NCBI RefSeq assembly: GCF_016722895.1
Contig: NZ_JAEQNA010000004.1
Span: forward strand, 62,001 to 126,000
Reading direction: 5' to 3'
DNA length: 64,000 bases
Source of the DNA: Ramlibacter aurantiacus
GTDB taxonomy: Bacteria; Pseudomonadota; Gammaproteobacteria; Burkholderiales; Burkholderiaceae_C
Shown: piece by piece, positions 57,348-64,000 of the stretch
Numbering within the stretch: position 1 is the first letter of the stretch
Layout: each line of letters starts with the position of its first letter
Program-made: the position numbers and the translations under genes
Notes under the pieces: model-generated
Seen by the model: the letters and a program-made list of their open reading frames with translations, nothing else
Databases searched by the model: none
Told to the model about the DNA's origin: nothing

Positions 57348-58781
57348 TCATTCGGCGATGCAGACCTTGAGCATGTTGGTGCCGCCGGGCGCCCCCATGG
57401 GTTCGCCGCAGGTGATGGCGTAGATGTCGCCCTTGCCGACGATGCCGCGCTTCTTGAGATGCGACTCGGCCTCTCGCAGTGCGGTGTCGCGATCGGCGCT
57501 CTGGTCCATCAGCAGGGGGCGCACGTTGCGGTACAGGGCCATGCGCCGCTGCGTCGACAACCGCGGGGTGAGCGCGTAGATGGGCACGTGGATGCGGTGC
57601 CGGCTCATCCACAGCGCGGTGGAACCGGAGTCGGTCAGGGCCACGATCGCCTTGCAGCCCAGGTGGTGCGCCGTGAAGAGCGCGCCCATGGCGATGGACT
57701 GGTCGATGCGCTGGAAGTCCATGCTCGTGAAGTCGGCGTCGAGGGTCACCTCCTCGGCCATCTCGGCTTCGGCGCAGATGTTGGCCATCTCGATCACGGT
57801 CTCGAGCGGATAGCGGCCGGCCGCGGTCTCGGCGCTGAGCATCACGGCGTCGGTGCCGTCGAGCACGGCGTTGGCCACGTCACTCACCTCGGCCCGGGTG
57901 GGCACCGGGTTGGTGATCATGGACTCCATCATCTGGGTGGCGGTGATCACCACCTTGTCCGCCTGGCGGGCCAGCCGGATCATGCGTTTTTGCAACGCGG
58001 GGACGGCGGCGTTGCCGACCTCCACCGCGAGGTCGCCGCGCGCGACCATGATGCCGTCGCTGGCCTTGAGGATGGACTCGAGGTTCGGGATGGCCTCGGC
58101 CCGCTCGATCTTGGCGATCAGGCCCGGCTTGTGCCGGTATTCGGAGGCAGCGACGTTGCACAACTGGCGCGCCATCTCCATGTCGGTCGCGGTCTTGGGA
58201 AAGCTCACCGCCACGTAGTCGGCCTGGAAGCTCATGGCGGTGCGGATGTCCTCCATGTCCTTGGCCGTGAGCGCCGGTGCCGACAGCCCGCCACCTTGCT
58301 TGTTGATGCCCTTGTTGTTGGACAGCTCGCCACCGAGCTTGACCGTGGTGCGGACCTCGTCGCCCTGCACCGCATCGACGGTGAGCACGATCAGCCCGTC
58401 GTTGAGCAGCAGCACGTCGCCCGAGCGCACGTCGCGCGGCAGCTCCTTGTAGTCGAGGCCGACGCCATGGACGTCGCCCGGCTCCTCGCGGGACGCGTCG
58501 AGCACGAAGGGGCGACCGGCTTCGAGCAGCACCTTGCCCTCGGCGAAACGGCCGACGCGGATCTTGGGGCCTTGCAGGTCGGCCATGATGGCCACCTCGC
58601 GCGCGGCGCGCTGCGACACCTCGCGAACCAGCCGGGCCCGGTCGATGTGGTCCTGGGCTTTTCCGTGGCTGAAATTCAGGCGCACGACGTTCACGCCCGC
58701 CCGGATCATCTCCTCGAGCAGCTGGGGATCGCTGGAGGCGGGCCCGAGGGTTGCGACGATCTTGGTGGCACGACGGGCCAT
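57348..58781 (-). CDS. pyk: pyruvate kinase
   Basis: A 477-residue glycolytic enzyme making pyruvate and ATP from phosphoenolpyruvate. Conserved blocks are RRATKIVATLGPASSDPQLLEEMIRAGVNVVRLNFSHG, IAKIERAEAIPNLESILKASDGIMVARGDLAVE and TQMMESMITNPVPTRAEVSDVANAVLDGTDAVMLSAETA, which holds the active-site residues. ATG 58781 fits the family; the frame extends upstream without support. It shares its 5' region with the divergent desaturase. Confidence 0.96.
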   Translation of the reverse strand: MARRATKIVATLGPASSDPQLLEEMIRAGVNVVRLNFSHGKAQDHIDRARLVREVSQRAAREVAIMADLQGPKIRVGRFAEGKVLLEAGRPFVLDASREEPGDVHGVGLDYKELPRDVRSGDVLLLNDGLIVLTVDAVQGDEVRTTVKLGGELSNNKGINKQGGGLSAPALTAKDMEDIRTAMSFQADYVAVSFPKTATDMEMARQLCNVAASEYRHKPGLIAKIERAEAIPNLESILKASDGIMVARGDLAVEVGNAAVPALQKRMIRLARQADKVVITATQMMESMITNPVPTRAEVSDVANAVLDGTDAVMLSAETAAGRYPLETVIEMANICAEAEMAEEVTLDADFTSMDFQRIDQSIAMGALFTAHHLGCKAIVALTDSGSTALWMSRHRIHVPIYALTPRLSTQRRMALYRNVRPLLMDQSADRDTALREAESHLKKRGIVGKGDIYAITCGEPMGAPGGTNMLKVCIAE

Positions 58782-59089
58782 GGACAGCTTCCTCTGAGAC
58801 GACACAAAGCGCCCATTCTCACATCCCTCGCAAGCATCGGCGGCGCCGCCTCGCTCGCCGGGCACGGTAGACGGCATCCGGGTTTCGGAGCACCTGCCGC
58901 TCCGGCCCATCAGTACTAACTTGGATTCCGAACGAGCACCTCCACCGTACACCGCGCCATTCGCTCACCCGACCGTGGTGCAGCAAGGCGGGTTCTTCGC
59001 GCCCGGGGCTTGATCCATGTCATCGCCGAGCTTCCGGGGAGCTCATAGCATGTCCGTTGCGGGCGACCTGGCCCGCTGCCCTTGACCCC
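58782..59089. other. 308-base divergent intergenic region (pyk/desaturase)
   Basis: No gene was seen here. The right half holds an FNR-like box (59010-59023). The left half near pyk is GC-rich with no obvious promoter hexamers. Confidence 0.6.
59010..59023 (+). promoter_or_regulatory. FNR/Dnr-like box upstream of the desaturase
   Basis: TTGATCCATGTCAT resembles the FNR/Dnr-type consensus TTGAT-N4-(A/G)TCAA, matching the left half exactly and the right half in part. It lies 67-80 bases before the desaturase start. It would link an O2-consuming desaturase to oxygen supply. Confidence 0.35.
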
Positions 59090-60175
59090 ATGCGACCAGA
59101 TTCCGATTCCCATCCCCTGCCACCCGAGGCGCCCCTTCCCCATCGCAAGATCCTTCGCCAGTGGCTGATCCCGCTGTCGCAGCGCGTGACGGCGCGTGCC
59201 ATCGCGCTGCTGCTGCTGGACTGGGCTCTGCTGCTCGCGATGCTGGCGGGCGCGGTGCTGCTGCCCGCGGCCTGGGCCAAGCTGCTGTGCGGGCTGGGGG
59301 CCGGCTTCGTCATCGGCCGCCTGTTCATCATCGGCCACGATGCCTGCCACCAGAGCCTCACGCCCCATCGGCGCCTGAACAAGTGGATCGGCCGAATCGC
59401 CTTTCTGCCCTCACTCACGCCCTACAGCCTCTGGGATGCCGGACACAACGTGGTGCACCACGGCTTCACCAATCTCAAGGGCGTGGACTTCGTCTGGGCA
59501 CCCGCCACGCGCGAGGAATACGAGTCCATGGGCGCGCTCGCGCGGCTGATGGACCGGATCTACCGCAGCGGCTGGGCGCCGGGCCTGTACTACATGCTGG
59601 AGATCTGGTGGAAGCGCATGTTCTTTCCGAGCCGGCGCCAGATGCCCACGCGCCGGGCGGCCTTTTACTGGGACAACGGGCTGGTCTCGGGCTTTGCGCT
59701 GCTGTGGGTCGGCGGCCTGTGGGCCGCGGCGGCTTCGGCAGGACAGTCCGTGGCCCTGGTGCTCGCCACCGGCGTCGGGGTGCCGTTCCTGTTCTGGTGC
59801 GCCATGATCGGCTTCGTCGTGTATGTGCACCACACGCACCCCGCGGTATCGTGGCACGCGGATCGCACGAGCTGGCAGCAGTCGCAGCCCTTCGTGTCGA
59901 CCACCGTGCACCTCACCATGCCGTTCCGGATCGGGGCGCTGATGCACCACATCATGGAGCACACCGCGCACCACGTGGACATGAGCATTCCCCTGTACCA
60001 CCTGGAGCAGGCGCAGACCACGTTGGAGCGCATGCTGCCCGGCCGCATCGTCGTGCAGCCGTTCTCCTGGCGCTGGTACTTCGACACGGCGCGTCGCTGC
60101 AAGCTCTATGACTTCGGCCGCCGCTGCTGGACCGACTACAGCGGACGGCCGACCAGCCGGGCGGCCGCCGCTTGA
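59090..60175 (+). CDS. membrane fatty-acid desaturase
   Basis: A 361-residue di-iron membrane enzyme. Three histidine boxes are present: HDACHQS (about 84), HNVVHH (about 119) and HTAHH (about 300, within HIMEHTAHH), plus an HHTHP near 252. Hydrophobic helices near 37-70 and 200-250 fit the acyl-lipid desaturase fold, which inserts double bonds with O2. It is transcribed opposite to, and between, the glycolytic genes pyk and pgk. Substrate (acyl lipid or other) unknown. Confidence 0.87.
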   Translation: MRPDSDSHPLPPEAPLPHRKILRQWLIPLSQRVTARAIALLLLDWALLLAMLAGAVLLPAAWAKLLCGLGAGFVIGRLFIIGHDACHQSLTPHRRLNKWIGRIAFLPSLTPYSLWDAGHNVVHHGFTNLKGVDFVWAPATREEYESMGALARLMDRIYRSGWAPGLYYMLEIWWKRMFFPSRRQMPTRRAAFYWDNGLVSGFALLWVGGLWAAAASAGQSVALVLATGVGVPFLFWCAMIGFVVYVHHTHPAVSWHADRTSWQQSQPFVSTTVHLTMPFRIGALMHHIMEHTAHHVDMSIPLYHLEQAQTTLERMLPGRIVVQPFSWRWYFDTARRCKLYDFGRRCWTDYSGRPTSRAAAA

Positions 60176-60190
60176 AGACGGCGCGGGGCC

Positions 60191-61384
60191 TCAGCCCTGC
60201 GCGCGCTTTTCCAGGATCTCGAACGCCGGCAGTTGCTTGCCCTCCAGCACCTCGAGGAAGGCGCCACCGCCGGTGGAGATGTAGCTCACGTCCTTCTCGA
60301 TGTGGTACTTGGCGATGGCCGCCAGTGTGTCGCCGCCGCCGGCGATGCTGAAGGCGGACGACTGCGCGATGGCTCGGGCGATGGCCTCGGTGCCATGCGA
60401 GAACGCGTCGAACTCGAACACGCCCACCGGCCCGTTCCAGACGATGGTGCCGGCCGACTGTAGCTGCGCGGCCAGGCGCTGGGCGGTCTCGGGACCGATG
60501 TCCAGGATGAGGTCGTCTTCGGCCACGTCGCGAGCAGCCTTGACGGTGGCCTCGGCGTCGGCCGCGAAGCGCTTGGCGACCACCACGTCGGTGGGGATGG
60601 GCACCTCGGCGCCACGTGCCTTCATGGCCTCGATCACGGCACGCGCTTCGCCCACCAGGTCGGCCTCGGCCAGGGACTTGCCGATGGGCAGGCCTGCGGC
60701 CAGCAAGAAGGTGTTGGCGATGCCTCCACCCACGATGAGTTGGTCCACCTTGGCCGAGAGAGCCTTCAGGATGGTGAGCTTGGTCGACACCTTCGAGCCG
60801 GCGACGATGGCCGCCAGCGGACGGCGCGGGTTCGCCAGTGCCTGGCTGATGGCGTCGATCTCGGCTGCGAGCAGCGGTCCGGCGCAAGCAACCGGGGCGT
60901 ACTGGGCAATGCCGTAGGTGGAAGCCTCGGCACGGTGCGCGGTGCCGAAGGCGTCGTGCACGAAGATGTCGCACAGCGCGGCCATCCTGCGGGCGAGCCC
61001 GGGATCGTTCTTCTTCTCGCCCTTGTTGAGGCGGCAGTTCTCGAGCAGCACCACCTGGCCGGGCTGCACCTCCACACCGTCGGCCCAGCCGGCCCGCAGC
61101 GGCACATCGCGCCCCAGCAGCTCCGACAGCCGCTGCGCGACGGGTGCCAACGAATCCTCGGGCTTGAATTCGCCTTCGGTGGGGCGGCCCAGGTGGGAGG
61201 TGACCATCACCGCCGCGCCGGCGTCGAGTGCCATGCGGATGCACGGGATGGACGCGCGGATGCGGGTGTCTTCGGTGATGCGGCCGGAGTCGTCCTGCGG
61301 CACGTTCAGGTCGGCGCGGATGAAGACGCGCCGACCCTGGGCGCGGCCCTGTGCGCAAAGATCGGAAAAGCGGAGGATGTTCAT
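60191..61384 (-). CDS. pgk: phosphoglycerate kinase
   Basis: A 397-residue glycolytic kinase making ATP from 1,3-bisphosphoglycerate. [25 protein letters not shown] and [10 protein letters not shown] start the N-domain; [30 protein letters not shown] and the nucleotide loop [15 protein letters not shown] complete it. ATG 61384 is the family start; the longer open frame upstream is not supported. Converges on the desaturase with a 15-base gap. Confidence 0.97.
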   Translation of the reverse strand: MNILRFSDLCAQGRAQGRRVFIRADLNVPQDDSGRITEDTRIRASIPCIRMALDAGAAVMVTSHLGRPTEGEFKPEDSLAPVAQRLSELLGRDVPLRAGWADGVEVQPGQVVLLENCRLNKGEKKNDPGLARRMAALCDIFVHDAFGTAHRAEASTYGIAQYAPVACAGPLLAAEIDAISQALANPRRPLAAIVAGSKVSTKLTILKALSAKVDQLIVGGGIANTFLLAAGLPIGKSLAEADLVGEARAVIEAMKARGAEVPIPTDVVVAKRFAADAEATVKAARDVAEDDLILDIGPETAQRLAAQLQSAGTIVWNGPVGVFEFDAFSHGTEAIARAIAQSSAFSIAGGGDTLAAIAKYHIEKDVSYISTGGGAFLEVLEGKQLPAFEILEKRAQG

Positions 61385-61413
61385 GGGTTCCCTGCGAAAA
61401 GTGCCTTGGGAGC

Positions 61414-61743
61414 TTACCAGCCGAGCGCCAGGCGCAGGGGCAGGTACACGGCCATGCCGGCCACCAGGGTGTGCAACACGCTGCGCCGCCAGGCGAAGGC
61501 GGCCAAGCCAACCAGTCCGCCGAACAAGCGCGCGTCCTTCCAGGTGCCGATCAGCTCGCCTTGCACGCTGATGATCTCGGGAATGACCACCGCCGCCAGC
61601 GCGGCGACCGGGGCGTACTGCAATCCGCGCTCGGCCCATGTCGGCAGTGGCCAGCGTCGGTCGGAGATGAAAAAGAAGCTGCGGGTGAGCACCGTCACCA
61701 GCGCCAGGCCGACGATGACCATCAATGTCCAGGCGTCGGTCAC
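61414..61743 (-). CDS. azlD: AzlD-family branched-chain amino acid exporter subunit
   Basis: A 109-residue membrane protein with about four helices ([35 protein letters not shown], and a C-terminal [15 protein letters not shown]). It forms the small subunit of AzlCD branched-chain amino acid export. It starts at GTG 61743, overlapping the azlC TGA by four bases (GTGA). Longer frames upstream lack support. Confidence 0.85.
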   Translation of the reverse strand: MTDAWTLMVIVGLALVTVLTRSFFFISDRRWPLPTWAERGLQYAPVAALAAVVIPEIISVQGELIGTWKDARLFGGLVGLAAFAWRRSVLHTLVAGMAVYLPLRLALGW

Positions 61744-62468
61744 GGACGCGCCGCTTTCAGGCGTGGGCTCTCGAGTGTCAGGCAAACCACCACCGCCATG
61801 CCGATCGCCAGCACGATGTTCAGCTTGAGCGGCAACGCATACGCCGCGATCGCAGTCGCGCCCGAGACCGCAGCCGCCACGATTCGCAGCCGGGTCGCGG
61901 CCAGCGTGGCGACCATGCCGAGCAGGCACAGGATGCCTGCGAAGCCCAAGCCCCAGCGCTCAGGAATGAAGTTGGCCAGCACGATACCCAACAGGCTGGG
62001 CACCATCCAGGACAGCCAGTTGGCCAGGCAGCCCCCGCCCAGGTGCGCCAGCTGGGCACCGCGGCCCTCCACGTCCTCCGCCGGCTTGGGATGCCGGTGG
62101 GTCAGGATGGCGTAGGACATGTCGGTGGTGAAGTACCCGGTCAGCAGCCGTCGGCCCAGGGGCAGGTGCATCAGGTAGTCACGCAGGTGCAGGCTGAACA
62201 CGACGAAGCGCAGGTTGACGCAAAACGCCGTGGCCAGGATCACCCAGACCGGCGTGCCGGCCACCAGCAGCGGCAGGGCCGCCAACTGCGAGCTGCCGGC
62301 GAACACGATCAGCGCCATGGCGAATGCCTCGACCGTCGACAAGCCCGACTTGGCCATTGCAACGCCGGTCATCAGGCCCCAGGCAGCGATGCCGGGCGTC
62401 TGGGGCAGCATGTCGCGCACACCCACCATGAAGTCGGGTCGACGGTAGACGGCCGGCTGCCAGAACAT
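61740..62468 (-). CDS. azlC: AzlC-family branched-chain amino acid exporter subunit
   Basis: A 242-residue polytopic membrane protein with the AzlC signatures [26 protein letters not shown] and [17 protein letters not shown]. With AzlD it exports branched-chain amino acids (and analogues). Its ATG shares a base with the fmt stop (TGATG), and azlD overlaps its end, so fmt-azlC-azlD are translationally linked. Confidence 0.9.
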   Translation of the reverse strand: MFWQPAVYRRPDFMVGVRDMLPQTPGIAAWGLMTGVAMAKSGLSTVEAFAMALIVFAGSSQLAALPLLVAGTPVWVILATAFCVNLRFVVFSLHLRDYLMHLPLGRRLLTGYFTTDMSYAILTHRHPKPAEDVEGRGAQLAHLGGGCLANWLSWMVPSLLGIVLANFIPERWGLGFAGILCLLGMVATLAATRLRIVAAAVSGATAIAAYALPLKLNIVLAIGMAVVVCLTLESPRLKAARP

Positions 62469-63430
62469 CAGCTCGCTCCAAGCCGCGAACCGACGGTGAC
62501 GGGGAAACCGCGCAGGAAGGCTTCGCAGGGCAGTCGTTTGCCACCCGGCCGCTGCAGCTCGGTCAGGCGCAGCGCTCCCGTGCCGCAGGCGACCGTGACG
62601 CCCGTGGCATCGACTTCGAGGATTTCGCCCGGCTGCGCCGGCACACGCGGCGGATCGGCCACCTCGGCTCGCCACAGCTTGACCACCTCACCCGCCAAAG
62701 TGCTGCTCGCCCCGGGAAACGGATCGAAGGCGCGGATGCGGCGTTCGATCACCGGCGCCGGCAGCGACCAGTCGACGGCGGCTTCGGCCTTGTCGATCTT
62801 GTTCGCATAGGTGACGCCGTCGGTCGGCTGCGGCACCGGCTGCAGCCGGCCGGCCTGCGCATCGCGCAGACATTCGACGACCAGGCGCGCACCGAGCTCG
62901 GCCAGCTTGTCGTGCAGCGTGCCCGTGGTGTCGACGCGCTCGATCGGCAGTCGCTCCAAGCGCAGCATCGCGCCGGTGTCCAGGCCCTCGTCCATCTGCA
63001 TGATCGTGATGCCCGTGTCCGCGTCGCCGGCCTCGATGGCGCGATGGATCGGCGCTGCGCCGCGCCAACGCGGCAGCAAGGAGGCATGGATGTTGAGGCA
63101 ACCCAGGCGCGGCAGCTCGAGCACCCAACGAGGAAGGATCAAGCCATAGGCGGCGACCACCATCACGTCGGCGGCCGCCTGCTCCAGCGCCATGCGAGCG
63201 ACCTCGGCATCTTCGGGATAGCGGCCGTCCAGCCGCAGGCTGCGGGGCTGGCACACGGGCAGGCTCCGGTCCAATGCGAACTGCTTCACGGCGGACGGCT
63301 GCAGCTTCATGCCCCGACCGGCCGGTCGGTCCGGCTGCGTCAGCACCAGGGCGACCTCGTGGCCTTCGGCGTGCAGGCGCTCCAGCGCGGCGCGGGCGAA
63401 CTCGGGGGTGCCGGCGAAAACGACCCGCAT
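62468..63430 (-). CDS. fmt: methionyl-tRNA formyltransferase
   Basis: A 320-residue enzyme formylating initiator Met-t[21 protein letters not shown], the catalytic [21 protein letters not shown] and [11 protein letters not shown] are present, and the C-terminal tRNA-binding domain includes [13 protein letters not shown]. It follows def by 19 bases. The initiator tRNA it acts on is encoded at 15074-15150. Confidence 0.96.
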   Translation of the reverse strand: MRVVFAGTPEFARAALERLHAEGHEVALVLTQPDRPAGRGMKLQPSAVKQFALDRSLPVCQPRSLRLDGRYPEDAEVARMALEQAAADVMVVAAYGLILPRWVLELPRLGCLNIHASLLPRWRGAAPIHRAIEAGDADTGITIMQMDEGLDTGAMLRLERLPIERVDTTGTLHDKLAELGARLVVECLRDAQAGRLQPVPQPTDGVTYANKIDKAEAAVDWSLPAPVIERRIRAFDPFPGASSTLAGEVVKLWRAEVADPPRVPAQPGEILEVDATGVTVACGTGALRLTELQRPGGKRLPCEAFLRGFPVTVGSRLGAS

Positions 63431-63449
63431 CAGGCGCTCACGAATTCGG

Positions 63450-63962
63450 CTAGGCACGCACGGCTTCGCGCCGGCTCTTGAGCATCTTGCTGCGGATGCG
63501 GTTGCGCTTGAGGGGTGACAGGTATTCGACGAAGACCTTGCCCATGAGGTGGTCCATCTCGTGCTGGATGCAGACCGACAACAGCCCCTCGGCTTCGATC
63601 TCCCGCTCCTGGCCGCTGTCATCGAGCGCCCGCACCTTGACGGCGACGGAACGCTCGACGCCGTCATAGATGCCGGGGACCGACAGGCAGCCTTCGTCGC
63701 CCACCTGCGTGTCTTCACTGGCCCAGACGATCTCCGGGTTGATCAGGACGAGCGGGCGGTTGCGCTCCTCCGACACGTCGATGACGACGACCCGCTCGTG
63801 CTCGTCGACCTGCGTGGCCGCCAGTCCGATGCCCTGCGCCTCGTACATGGTTTCGAGCATGTCGGCCACCAGTTGGCGAATGCGGGCGTCGACGGCGCCG
63901 ACGGGCTTGGCGACGATGTGGAGCCGGGGATCAGGGAAAACGAGAATGGGTTTGATGGCCAT
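63450..63962 (-). CDS. def: peptide deformylase
   Basis: A 170-residue metalloenzyme removing N-formyl from new proteins. The three motifs are [16 protein letters not shown] and [12 protein letters not shown], carrying the metal ligands Cys, His and His. A TAG stop lies 19 bases before fmt. The 38 bases upstream to the window edge (63963-64000) are too few to read a promoter; an AAAATA is visible on the minus strand. Confidence 0.97.
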   Translation of the reverse strand: MAIKPILVFPDPRLHIVAKPVGAVDARIRQLVADMLETMYEAQGIGLAATQVDEHERVVVIDVSEERNRPLVLINPEIVWASEDTQVGDEGCLSVPGIYDGVERSVAVKVRALDDSGQEREIEAEGLLSVCIQHEMDHLMGKVFVEYLSPLKRNRIRSKMLKSRREAVRA

Positions 63963-64000
63963 GGGTAGCGGGTGCGGTGTCGCTATTTTCCGCCACTTTG

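Noticed and set aside
63920-63945. GGGGATCAGGG near the start of def as another copy of the CTAG element
   Set aside because: It is part of the conserved def coding sequence (FPDPRL) and lacks CTAG and a second arm.

Overview
The window is chromosomal DNA from a high-GC betaproteobacterium, most likely a member of the Comamonadaceae (Burkholderiales; Variovorax/Ramlibacter/Acidovorax-like). Signs of this are a PhaM-type polyhydroxybutyrate granule protein, a DUF3567 (BTH_I0359-type) small protein, a Bug-type solute receptor beside an aromatic catabolic cluster, and the pgk/pyk/fba/purC/purE/purK gene neighbourhood. The genus is inferred, not proven.

Layout. (1) 1-9191: a gentisate-type aromatic degradation island. 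It holds an IlvD/Edd-like dehydratase, a metal-dependent amidohydrolase (decarboxylase type), a Rieske oxygenase, a Bug receptor, gentisate 1,2-dioxygenase, a fumarylacetoacetate-hydrolase-fold enzyme, a 3-hydroxybenzoate 6-hydroxylase-like flavoprotein and a LysR regulator. Near-identical T-N11-A dyads lie in both divergent intergenic regions and tie the two halves into one probable regulon. (2) 9212-14939: an aa3/caa3-type cytochrome oxidase operon with a diheme subunit II, two subunit III genes and a possible leader peptide, followed by a small protein of unknown function. (3) 15041-23913: initiator tRNA-Met and the ribosomal spc/alpha operons from rplN to rplQ. The set starts at rplN and has no infA. 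(4) 24101-32885: glpD, proC, ubiA, oxyR, recG, queA and tgt. (5) 32949-43023: a DUF456 membrane protein, a FIST protein, phaM, a copper chaperone, a VOC protein, otsB-otsA, a FAH-family gene with a divergent IclR regulator, DUF3108, DUF3567 and a ChaN-like lipoprotein. (6) 43152-51501: an omega-aminotransferase, purU, a GlcD-like oxidase, uracil-DNA glycosylase, rimI, tsaB, dacB and a degenerate SGNH lipoprotein. (7) 51571-61384: a sua5-purK-purE operon, a thioredoxin-TPR protein, purC, fba, pyk, a fatty-acid desaturase and pgk. (8) 61414-63962: def-fmt-azlC-azlD, overlapping or tightly spaced.

Beyond the genes, the main signal is a set of small intergenic palindromic elements. Two copies of one G-quadruplex-prone element (28476-28562 and, inverted, 46987-47084) end in CTAG. 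They supply the TAG stop codons of flanking genes, encode the last residues of the uracil-DNA glycosylase, and abut the oxyR start codon, leaving it without a Shine-Dalgarno. Two other palindromes (32888-32952, 35488-35580) are also bounded by CTAG and hold gene stops. A different REP-like repeat occurs twice (4958-5034; inverted at 43057-43129), each time between convergent genes. No CRISPR array, insertion sequence, prophage or rRNA gene was seen.
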